Positions 42,767 through 49,736 of a stretch of 49,736 bases of DNA are shown piece by piece (the first letter of the stretch is position 1; every line of letters starts with the position of its first letter). Below the pieces are notes generated by a model. It made no database searches, was not told the origin of the DNA, and saw nothing but the letters and a program-made list of their open reading frames with translations. The stretch spans positions 1 through 49,736 of the forward strand of contig PBDA01000052.1 in NCBI GenBank assembly GCA_002718345.1, in the 5' to 3' direction. This DNA is from Rhodospirillaceae bacterium. GTDB lineage: Bacteria; Pseudomonadota; Gammaproteobacteria; Steroidobacterales; Rariloculaceae. The translations under genes and the position numbers were made by a program.

Positions 42767-44653
42767 ATGAGCAAAGATTATCGTGCTGCTGATATAGAGG
42801 TTTTAAGTGGGCTAGAGCCCGTGCGTCGTAGACCGGGCATGTATACGGATACAACTAGGCCTAATCATCTTGTGCATGAAGTCATTGATAACAGCGTAGA
42901 TGAGGCAATTGAAGGGTATGCTAAGCGAATTGACGTCAAACTGTATCGCGATGGCTCAATAGAAGTTGGAGATGATGGTCGTGGTATGCCGGTTGATATC
43001 CATCCAAAGGAAAAAATACCAGGAGTAGAACTAATACTGACCAAGCTTCATGCAGGCGGAAAATTTTCAGACAAGAACTATCGCTTTTCTGGAGGGCTAC
43101 ATGGAGTAGGTGTTTCTGTAGTGAATGCTTTATCTAAGAATCTAGAGGTTTGGATTCGACGAGAAAGTAAAGAATTTAATATGAGCTTCGCCAATGGCAA
43201 AAGGCGAGGTAAGTTGAGCGTGGTTGGAAAGGTAGGCAAAACCAACACCGGTACAACCTTACGGTTCTGGCCAGATACCAAGTACTTTGATAGCCCAAAT
43301 ATTGCAATTTCAAGCTTGAAATATGCCTTGCGTGCTAAAGCAGTACTGTGTCCAGGGTTGGATGTGAGGTTGGAGATTGAGAAACCAAAAGAAAAATTTC
43401 GATGGCAGTATAGCGGTGGTCTTGAGGAGTATTTGCATGAAGCCCTTGGGGAGGGTGCGTGGCTTCCTGATAAACCATTAACAAAAACCTTAGAGGCAAA
43501 GAGGGAGGCGATTGATTGGGCTCTTGTTTGGAGAACGGATCAAGTTACTCCCATTAATGAAAGCTACGTCAATCTTATTCCTACAGCGCAGGGTGGAACT
43601 CATGTCAACGGATTTCGCACAGGACTGACAGAAGCAGTTAGAGAGTTTTCTGAATTTCGTAATCTCTTGCCTCGTGGTATCAAGCTAGCACCTGAAGATG
43701 TTTGGGAGGGTGTATCTTTCATTCTCTCAATAAAGATGGAAGATCCTCAATTTTCTGGGCAAACCAAGGAACGTTTGGGTTCGCGGGAATGCGCAGCCTT
43801 TGTCAGCAGTATTGTCAAAGACACGCTTTCTATGTGGTTAAACCAGCATCCTGAAACAGGTGATGAAATAGCACAGTTAGCAATAAATAATGCCCAAGCG
43901 CGGCTAAAAGCATCGAAAAAGGTTGTACGTAAGCGTGTGGTTTCTGGTCCTGCCTTGCCCGGAAAACTTGCTGATTGTTCAAGTCAGGAGCCAAGTTTAA
44001 CGGAACTGTTCTTAGTAGAAGGGGATTCAGCAGGTGGCTCAGCAAAGCAGGCAAGGGATCGCGACACTCAGGCAATCATGCCATTGCGAGGAAAAATTCT
44101 AAATACATGGGAAGTTGAGTCTAATGAGATTCTGGCTTCTCAAGAAGTTCATAATATCAGTGTGGCGCTTGGAATTGACCCGGGTGCTGAAAATCTTGAC
44201 GATCTGCGTTATCACAAAGTTTGTATTTTGGCTGATGCAGATTCAGATGGATTGCACATTGCAACTCTACTTTGTGCGCTTTTTTTGCGTCACTTCCCCA
44301 GTCTTGTTCGCGCAGGGCATGTATTTGTAGCTATGCCGCCGTTATACCGAATAGATATTGGTAAAGAAGTTTTTTACGCCTTGGATGATGCAGAACGAGA
44401 TATGATTATTGATCGAATTCAGACAGAGAAAAAAACAGTAAAAACCACAGTCACTAGATTTAAAGGTTTAGGAGAGATGAACCCGGGCCAGCTTCGTGAA
44501 ACAACAATGGCGCGTGAAACAAGAAGACTTGCACAGCTTACTTTAAATAGTGGTGATAAGGCAGAGCAAATTTTAGATATGTTGCTTGCAAAGAAGCGTT
44601 CAACTTATCGAAAAGAGTGGCTTCAAGAGAAGGGAAATCTTGCAGGTTTGTAG
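42767..44653 (+). CDS. parE: DNA topoisomerase IV subunit B
   Basis: A 628-residue ATPase subunit of topoisomerase IV, which decatenates daughter chromosomes. The GHKL ATPase has VHEVIDNSVDEAIEG, DDGRGMPVDIHP and SGGLHGVGVSVVNALS; the TOPRIM region has LVEGDSAGGSAKQARDRDTQAIMPLRGK and ADADSDGLHIATLL. The length and the RFKGLGEMNPGQLRETTM tail fit ParE rather than the longer proteobacterial GyrB, and parC follows 52 bases later. Confidence 0.95.
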   Translation: MSKDYRAADIEVLSGLEPVRRRPGMYTDTTRPNHLVHEVIDNSVDEAIEGYAKRIDVKLYRDGSIEVGDDGRGMPVDIHPKEKIPGVELILTKLHAGGKFSDKNYRFSGGLHGVGVSVVNALSKNLEVWIRRESKEFNMSFANGKRRGKLSVVGKVGKTNTGTTLRFWPDTKYFDSPNIAISSLKYALRAKAVLCPGLDVRLEIEKPKEKFRWQYSGGLEEYLHEALGEGAWLPDKPLTKTLEAKREAIDWALVWRTDQVTPINESYVNLIPTAQGGTHVNGFRTGLTEAVREFSEFRNLLPRGIKLAPEDVWEGVSFILSIKMEDPQFSGQTKERLGSRECAAFVSSIVKDTLSMWLNQHPETGDEIAQLAINNAQARLKASKKVVRKRVVSGPALPGKLADCSSQEPSLTELFLVEGDSAGGSAKQARDRDTQAIMPLRGKILNTWEVESNEILASQEVHNISVALGIDPGAENLDDLRYHKVCILADADSDGLHIATLLCALFLRHFPSLVRAGHVFVAMPPLYRIDIGKEVFYALDDAERDMIIDRIQTEKKTVKTTVTRFKGLGEMNPGQLRETTMARETRRLAQLTLNSGDKAEQILDMLLAKKRSTYRKEWLQEKGNLAGL

Positions 44654-44705
44654 GACTTTAAAAAATTACTATGCTTATTTTAATGAAATAGTTCGAGGTG
44701 AATGA

Positions 44706-46937
44706 ATGAAAGAGCAGGAACTTAATTTTGAGGGTATAGAAAAAATCTCTCTTGCTGCCTTCACTGAGAAGGCTTACCTCGATTATTCAATGTATGTAAT
44801 TTTAGATCGGGCTCTGCCTCACTTAGGAGATGGACTAAAGCCTGTGCAGAGACGAATTATTTACGCGATGAGTGATCTTGGAATGTCTTCTGTTTCAAAA
44901 CCTAAAAAGGCAGCCAGAGCTGTAGGGGATGTTATTGGTAAGTTTCACCCGCATGGTGATAGCGCATGTTATGAAGCAATGGTGCACATGGCTCAGCAAT
45001 TTTCTTATCGATACCCAGTTGTAGATGGCCATGGAAACTGGGGGTCGCAGGATGACCCAAAATCCTTCGCTGCTATGCGTTATACAGAGGCGCGACTGAC
45101 ACGCTATGCTCAGGTTCTTCTCTCTGAGCTAGGTCAGGGGACTGTTGATTGGATTCCTAATTTTGACGGTACTCTTAAAGAACCTACCCAGTTGCCCGCT
45201 CGTCTTCCTAATCTCTTGCTGAATGGAACCAGTGGTATAGCAGTTGGAATGTCTACAGATATTCCTCCACATAATATGCGCGAGGTTGCTACTGCTTTAA
45301 TTAGGCTTCTTGATCAACCAAAGACGACTCTTGGACAAATTCTTAAACACATAAAGGGGCCTGATTTTCCAACAGGAGGGGAATTAATTTCGCCACATGC
45401 TGATATTCAATCTATCTATAAAACTGGAACGGGGACTTTGAAATTACGTGCGCGTTATGAAATACAGCAAGGTGATATTGTGATTACTGAGTTGCCCTAT
45501 CAAGTATCGGGAGCAAAGGTTTTAGAACAAATTGCAACTCAAATGCGTACAAAAAAACTGCCTATGGTAGAGGATCTTCGTGATGAGTCGGACCATGAAA
45601 ACCCAATACGCCTATTAGTAACCCCACGCTCTAATAGAGTTAATACTGAGGCTCTCATGGATCATCTATTTGCTACTACAGACTTAGAGCGTACGGTCCG
45701 CGTTAATTTAAATGTGATTGGTTTGGATGGCCGCCCAAAAGTTTTTGGATTGAAGTCGATATTAGAGGAGTGGTTAGTATTTCGTATTGATACTGTTAAG
45801 AGACGCCTTGAGCACCGCCTTGAGCGAGTTACCGAAAGAATCCATATTCTTGATGGCTTGTTGGTGGCTTATCTGAATATTGATGAAGTTATCAAAATTA
45901 TTCGAGAGGCAGATGACCCAAAACGAGTTCTTATAAAAAAATTCAAACTCAGCAATACTCAGGCAGAGGCAATTTTGGAGCTTCGTTTAAGACATTTAGC
46001 GCGGCTTGAAGAAATTAAAATTCAAAGTGAACAAAAATCTCTTTCTGATGAAAAGTCGGAGATTGAGAAAACACTCAGTTCTAAGAGTTCTTTAAAAAAT
46101 ATGATCAAAAGCGAATTAATTTCGCTTTCTGAAGAGCAAGGTGATGAACGTCGCACGGTAGTTATAGAACGTAGTATTGCTCGTGCTATTGATGATTCTG
46201 AACTTGTTTCCAGTGAGCCAGTAACGGTCGTTTTGTCAGAACGAGGTTGGGCTCGTGCCGCAAAAGGACATGAAATAGATGCAGAAACCCTGAGCTATAG
46301 GTCAGGCGATCAATTTTTAGCTGCCGCTATTGGTCGAAGCAATCAACTCTCAGTTTTTATTGATAGCACCGGGCGGGCCTATAGCTTACAAACCCATACT
46401 TTGCCTTCAGCACGTGGCCAGGGAGAGCCTTTATCCGGTCATCTAAATCCGCCAGATGGTGCAAATTTTAGATCGGTCCTCATCGGCGCGCCAGATGAAA
46501 AATGGGTGTTAGCATCTTCAGCAGGCTATGGGTTTATTATCAAATTAGAAAATCTACATTCAAGGAACAAGGCAGGAAAGGCTGTATTAACGCTGCCAAA
46601 AAATGCAACGGTAGTATCATCGGCAAGCATTAAAGAAGGGAACGAGTATCTTGCTGCAGTTTCCAGTGATGGTCGTTTTTTGGTTTTTTCTTTAGCAGAG
46701 TTACCAGAACTTGCTCGTGGTAAGGGGAATAAGATACTGAGTCTACCGAAAAATTCAGATGTAAGTATGGTTGCCATTGCGGCCTTTACTGAAGGTGAAT
46801 CAATCAAAGTTGTATCTGGTCAAAGACATATGAAACTTAAACCATCAGATATAGATGAATTTTTCGCTTATCGTGGCAGACGAGGACTAGCCCTTCCGCG
46901 AGGCTATCGTAAGGTTACTCGGCTTATCGTGGAATGA
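44706..46937 (+). CDS. parC: DNA topoisomerase IV subunit A
   Basis: A 743-residue breakage-reunion subunit (E. coli 752). The active tyrosine is Tyr126 in [14 protein letters not shown]. The quinolone region reads [15 protein letters not shown] with Ser86 and Glu90, the residues of quinolone-susceptible E. coli ParC (Ser80, Glu84). The C-terminal beta-pinwheel repeats are present from about residue 500 ([28 protein letters not shown]). GAGGTG precedes ATG 44706 at good spacing. It forms an operon with parE. Confidence 0.95.
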   Translation: MKEQELNFEGIEKISLAAFTEKAYLDYSMYVILDRALPHLGDGLKPVQRRIIYAMSDLGMSSVSKPKKAARAVGDVIGKFHPHGDSACYEAMVHMAQQFSYRYPVVDGHGNWGSQDDPKSFAAMRYTEARLTRYAQVLLSELGQGTVDWIPNFDGTLKEPTQLPARLPNLLLNGTSGIAVGMSTDIPPHNMREVATALIRLLDQPKTTLGQILKHIKGPDFPTGGELISPHADIQSIYKTGTGTLKLRARYEIQQGDIVITELPYQVSGAKVLEQIATQMRTKKLPMVEDLRDESDHENPIRLLVTPRSNRVNTEALMDHLFATTDLERTVRVNLNVIGLDGRPKVFGLKSILEEWLVFRIDTVKRRLEHRLERVTERIHILDGLLVAYLNIDEVIKIIREADDPKRVLIKKFKLSNTQAEAILELRLRHLARLEEIKIQSEQKSLSDEKSEIEKTLSSKSSLKNMIKSELISLSEEQGDERRTVVIERSIARAIDDSELVSSEPVTVVLSERGWARAAKGHEIDAETLSYRSGDQFLAAAIGRSNQLSVFIDSTGRAYSLQTHTLPSARGQGEPLSGHLNPPDGANFRSVLIGAPDEKWVLASSAGYGFIIKLENLHSRNKAGKAVLTLPKNATVVSSASIKEGNEYLAAVSSDGRFLVFSLAELPELARGKGNKILSLPKNSDVSMVAIAAFTEGESIKVVSGQRHMKLKPSDIDEFFAYRGRRGLALPRGYRKVTRLIVE

Positions 46938-46992
46938 ATATAACTTGGGTAAAATAATCGAGTTTAAAATGTTACCTATATCCTATAAAAAT

Positions 46993-47010
46993 CGTAAATT
47001 TAAATTTACG
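46993..47010. promoter_or_regulatory. 18-bp perfect AT-rich palindrome
   Basis: CGTAAATTTAAATTTACG is a perfect 18-base palindrome, 28 bases before the start of the exported Rossmann gene and 55 after parC. It could be an operator for that gene or a weak hairpin at the end of parC; the absence of a loop and of a T-tract favours a protein-binding dyad. Confidence 0.4.
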
Positions 47011-47038
47011 TTTGTAGCTTGGCATGGAGAATCAGTGA

Positions 47039-47746
47039 ATGAAACTTAAATATTTAATTGGTAGGGTGCTCTGTATATTAGTATTTGCTCTGTATTCGAG
47101 CATCTCAATATCGGAGACCATCGCTATGATAGGAACTGGTGATCTTGGTCGCGCACTTGGCCCCGCATTCTCTAATTTAGGTCATGAGGTTATTTATGGG
47201 TCTAGAAATCCTAACCGTCCAGAGATTCAACAGTTAGTTCGAGAAACAGGTAATGGCGCTTCTGCGACAGGACAATCAGAAGCTGCAGCTCAGGCAGATA
47301 TAGTTATGTTGGCAGTACCTTGGAATGCGGTAGAGGGCTTGATGACCACCCTAGGAAGTTTGTCTGGCAAGATTGTTATAGATCCGACAAACCCAAGAAT
47401 GGTTGGTGTAGATGGTCTACGAGATTATGCTGTTTCTCCATCTAATGCCGAATGGATCCAACGTTGGGCTCCAGATTCAAAGGTGGTTAAGGCTTTTAAT
47501 ACGATGAATTGGGTTACGATGGTTAATCCACAATCAGCTGGTGGTTCCGTAAGCGTTCCAATCGTAGGCGATGACTCTGAGGCTAAAGCTATGGTAGCTA
47601 GTTTAGTGGAAGGGGTTGGGCTACATCCCATAGATTTGGGCCCGCTTCGCTATGCTAGTGTCATTGAGGGAATGTATATCGTCTGGGGAAATGCAAGAAC
47701 TCTTGGTAGACCTTTTAATTATTTTTTTAGACCACAAGAGAACTGA
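47039..47746 (+). CDS. Exported F420H2:NADP oxidoreductase-like Rossmann protein
   Basis: A 235-residue protein of the NADPH-dependent F420 reductase / NpdG-type (YqeC-like F420_oxidored) family: IAMIGTGDLGRALGPAFSNLGHEVIYGSRNP is a typical GxGxxG dinucleotide site, followed by ADIVMLAVPWNAVEGLM, KIVIDPTNP, KVVKAFNTMNW and PIVGDDSEAKAMV. Unusually it carries an N-terminal hydrophobic signal (residues ~6-25, SISISET), so it appears to be exported, where free NADPH is scarce. GGAGA eight bases before ATG 47039 supports this start. Cytoplasmic homologues begin at about residue 26. No F420 synthesis genes are seen. Confidence 0.75.
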   Translation: MKLKYLIGRVLCILVFALYSSISISETIAMIGTGDLGRALGPAFSNLGHEVIYGSRNPNRPEIQQLVRETGNGASATGQSEAAAQADIVMLAVPWNAVEGLMTTLGSLSGKIVIDPTNPRMVGVDGLRDYAVSPSNAEWIQRWAPDSKVVKAFNTMNWVTMVNPQSAGGSVSVPIVGDDSEAKAMVASLVEGVGLHPIDLGPLRYASVIEGMYIVWGNARTLGRPFNYFFRPQEN

Positions 47747-47820
47747 GTATCTACAGTACTGTTTTGAGCTTTTTAAAAAGAATTGCTAGGTAATATAAGG
47801 GAGCGTTGAGAATAATAATA

Positions 47821-48819
47821 TCAGGCAATTATTTTCTTGCTTAATTCGCCAGGTATTTCACGAACTAATCGTGGGACTAGATAGCCAGGTAGTCTTTGGC
47901 GTAATTCTTTTATTAGCTGTTTAGCTTTGTTTATATCAACTTCGAAATGTGCTGACCCTTCTACTGGGTCTAGAATGTTGAGATAGTAAGGTATCACGCT
48001 AGACTCGAAGAGTTTTCGACTAAGAGCTTCTAGTTGGCTGGCATTGTCATTTACGTCACGTAGTAGTACAGACTGATTAAATAAATGAGTTCCAGTTGAG
48101 CTAAGTGCTTGCATAGAATCATATACAGATTCATCTATTTCTTGCGCATGATTAGAATGGATAACAACTACGATTTTTAGTTTTTTTCTGGAAAATAGTT
48201 TAAGTAAACCATTATCAACTCGGTTAGGAAGTATCACTGGAAATCGAGTGTGGACCCTAAGTGTTGTTATGTTTTTAAGTAATTCAATTTTTGTAATCAA
48301 TTCTTCAAGTCGACGATTGGAAAGACTTAAGGGATCGCCTCCGGAAAGAATTACTTCTCTTGTTTCATCTGTGTTTCCAAGTTCAGCGAGGGCATTTTCC
48401 CAGTTGCCTGTGCTTGCGAGGTTGTTTGAGTATGGAAAAAAACGCCGAAAGCAATATCGGCAATGAACTGGGCAGGCTTCTGTAGCTAAAAGTAGAGCTC
48501 TGCTCAAATATTTTTTTACTACTCCATTTGTAATGAAACTAGTTTCTAAGAGTGGATTGCGCGTAAATCCCGGAACAGACAGCTGCTCTTTTTTTGTAGG
48601 TAGTACTTGCAAGAGAAGTGGATCTTTAGGATCTCTCTTACGCATTCTTTTGACGAATGAGTGCGGCACAAGTAGTGGGAATTCTGTGCGCTTTGGGTCA
48701 TATGCTTGGGTATTTTTTGGCTCTAATTCTAGAGTTTTTAATAGTTCTTTGGGGCTTCTTATCGCATTCTGAAGGGCTTGCTGCCATCCTTCCTTATTAT
48801 TTTTCTTCCCTGTATTCAT
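47821..48819 (-). CDS. epmB: EF-P (R)-beta-lysine ligation: lysine 2,3-aminomutase EpmB
   Basis: A 332-residue radical SAM, PLP-dependent aminomutase that makes (R)-beta-lysine for EpmA to attach to EF-P. The radical SAM cysteines are Cys116, Cys120 and Cys123 (ACPVHCRYCFRRFFPY), followed by EVILSGGDPLSLSN, RVHTRFPVILPNR and the PLP-binding region DPVEGSAHFEV. The length fits EpmB (342 in E. coli) rather than catabolic KamA (over 400). It is divergent from efp, with 121 bases between the starts. Confidence 0.94.
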   Translation of the reverse strand: MNTGKKNNKEGWQQALQNAIRSPKELLKTLELEPKNTQAYDPKRTEFPLLVPHSFVKRMRKRDPKDPLLLQVLPTKKEQLSVPGFTRNPLLETSFITNGVVKKYLSRALLLATEACPVHCRYCFRRFFPYSNNLASTGNWENALAELGNTDETREVILSGGDPLSLSNRRLEELITKIELLKNITTLRVHTRFPVILPNRVDNGLLKLFSRKKLKIVVVIHSNHAQEIDESVYDSMQALSSTGTHLFNQSVLLRDVNDNASQLEALSRKLFESSVIPYYLNILDPVEGSAHFEVDINKAKQLIKELRQRLPGYLVPRLVREIPGELSKKIIA

Positions 48820-48940
48820 AAGTTAAGTTTAGATTATTTGTTGTAATGAGAGCCGGATTGAAAACTATAAGGGTTCGTTTTCGTCATACTTAAAGCTATT
48901 ATCTCTTGATTCTTTTCTAATACATAAAATAAAGATACCA

Positions 48941-49507
48941 ATGAGCAGCTATAACACTAATCAGTTTCGTGGCGGACTTAAGATTATTATCGATGGAGAC
49001 CCATGCACAATTATTGAAAATGAATTTGTAAAGCCTGGAAAAGGACAGGCCTTTAACCGAGTAAAATTTCGTAATTTAAAAACAGGTCGTGTGGTTGAAA
49101 GAACATTTAAGTCTGGTGATTCTGTTGAAGCTGCTGATGTTCATGAACAGGACATGCAGTATCTTTATACAGATGGCGAATTATGGCATTTCATGGTTCC
49201 AGATACCTACGAACAACTTGCTGCTGATGCAAAGGCTGTTGCAGATGCACAGCAGTGGTTAAAAGAAGAGGATGTATGCCTGGTTACCTTGTGGAATGGG
49301 ATACCGTTGCTTGTTACTCCGCCAAATTTTGTTGAACTTCTTATTGTTGAAACAGAACCAGGGGTGCGTGGTGATACAGCTCAAGGGGGCATTAAACCAG
49401 CCAAGCTTGAGACTGGCGCAGCTGTGCGTGTACCGCTGTTTGTGGAAGAGGGAGAAATGATACGCGTTGATACTAGAAGCGGAGAGTATGTTTCGCGTGT
49501 TAAGTGA
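48941..49507 (+). CDS. efp: Elongation factor P
   Basis: A 188-residue factor that rescues ribosomes stalled at polyproline. Lys34 in [11 protein letters not shown] is the lysylation target in E. coli, and epmB and epmA flank it here, so the beta-lysine form is expected. The three OB/KOW domains are intact to the C-terminal [16 protein letters not shown]. The start is ATG 48941. Confidence 0.97.
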   Translation: MSSYNTNQFRGGLKIIIDGDPCTIIENEFVKPGKGQAFNRVKFRNLKTGRVVERTFKSGDSVEAADVHEQDMQYLYTDGELWHFMVPDTYEQLAADAKAVADAQQWLKEEDVCLVTLWNGIPLLVTPPNFVELLIVETEPGVRGDTAQGGIKPAKLETGAAVRVPLFVEEGEMIRVDTRSGEYVSRVK

Positions 49508-49536
49508 CTAGTTTTGTGAGGCGTTTGTTGTAAAAC

Positions 49537-49736
49537 TTAATAAATATCGGTTGGGTGAGCAAAGCTCATTGTTTCAGAAATACTTTCCAGTCCAAGTGCA
49601 ATCGCTAACAGTCTGTCTAAGCCTATAGCTACCCCAGCACAGTTTGGTAGTCCGTGAGATAATGCTGATAGAAATGATTTATCAATTGGTGGTACATGTT
49701 GTCCTGCCCGTTGTCTATTTTTTTGTTCATTTTCAA
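49537..49736 (-). CDS. epmA: 3' end of EF-P lysyltransferase EpmA (truncated by window edge)
   Basis: The minus strand encodes the last 66 codons of a class II lysyl-tRNA synthetase-like enzyme, open to the right edge and ending TAA (49537-49539). Diagnostic are HGLPNCAGVAIGLDRLLAIALGL, the class II motif 3 region (GxALGxDRL type), and the end SISETMSFAHPTDIY. EpmA (GenX/PoxA/YjeA) attaches beta-lysine to EF-P Lys34; its position beside efp and epmB supports the call over LysS. Confidence 0.92.
   Translation of the reverse strand, partial: ENEQKNRQRAGQHVPPIDKSFLSALSHGLPNCAGVAIGLDRLLAIALGLESISETMSFAHPTDIY

Noticed and set aside
42767-44653. GyrB
   Set aside because: At 628 residues it lacks the ~170-residue insert of gammaproteobacterial GyrB and is paired with parC.
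47750-47790. Short palindromes ACAGTACTGT and CTTTTTAAAAAG between the Rossmann gene and epmB
   Set aside because: They are short and AT-rich and could arise by chance; a bidirectional terminator is possible but not supported well enough to list.

Overview
The window looks like chromosomal DNA of an uncultured, probably marine, gammaproteobacterium of moderate to low G+C. The evidence is the gammaproteobacterial housekeeping blocks: nrdR-ribD-ribE-ribBX-ribH-nusB-thiL, purL next to ettA, parE-parC, and the efp/epmB/epmA set for EF-P lysylation. Exported quinoprotein, cytochrome and DUF6152 proteins fit marine lineages such as OM182 or Pseudohongiellaceae, but that placement is inference. Coding density is high, no transposase or CRISPR array is visible, and no gap exceeds 300 bases.

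Region 1 (1-4435) is AT-rich and accessory in character: a partial unknown ORF, a gene of a phage-associated conserved family, then a carbamoyltransferase cassette (SxtJ-like membrane protein, a 49-residue DUF5989 protein, a NodU/CmcH-type O-carbamoyltransferase and a membrane-anchored SGNH hydrolase-like protein). Region 2 (4497-6979) holds tadA, the lytic transglycosylase mltF (probably using a CTG start) and a TMEM220-like protein.

Region 3 (7170-23069) is the most unusual part: about 15 genes, most with signal peptides. The + strand carries a GxWxGDTLVVET-type beta-rich protein, a glutaminyl cyclotransferase, a quinone oxidoreductase, two tandem cytochrome c/beta-propeller fusions, a diheme cytochrome c, a PQQ dehydrogenase, a DUF6152 protein and a second GxWxGD protein. 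The - strand carries an amidase, an exported MBL-fold protein with an altered metal motif, a third GxWxGD protein, a TIGR03067-like protein, a second DUF6152 protein and another beta-rich protein. I read this as an uncharacterised periplasmic oxidation and hydrolysis system: PQQ dehydrogenase to cytochrome c for electrons, with the propellers, amidase and MBL protein handling substrates. The substrate is unknown and no PQQ synthesis genes are present.

Region 4 (23192-33116) has tRNA-Ser(CGA), crcB, a D-2-hydroxyglutarate dehydrogenase-like flavoprotein, a DUF1820 protein, a broken MBL-fold hydrolase gene, purL, ettA and an HDAC-like deacetylase. Region 5 (33195-40072) is glyA, nrdR, the riboflavin operon with nusB and thiL, and convergent xseB; the RibA half of the RibBA-like protein has lost its zinc cysteines. 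Region 6 (40153-42685) is a rubredoxin-less rubrerythrin with palindromic operator candidates, followed after a strong hairpin by an Fe-S protein and a DUF3501 protein. Region 7 (42767-49736) is parE, parC, an exported F420-reductase-like Rossmann protein, epmB, efp and the truncated 3' end of epmA.
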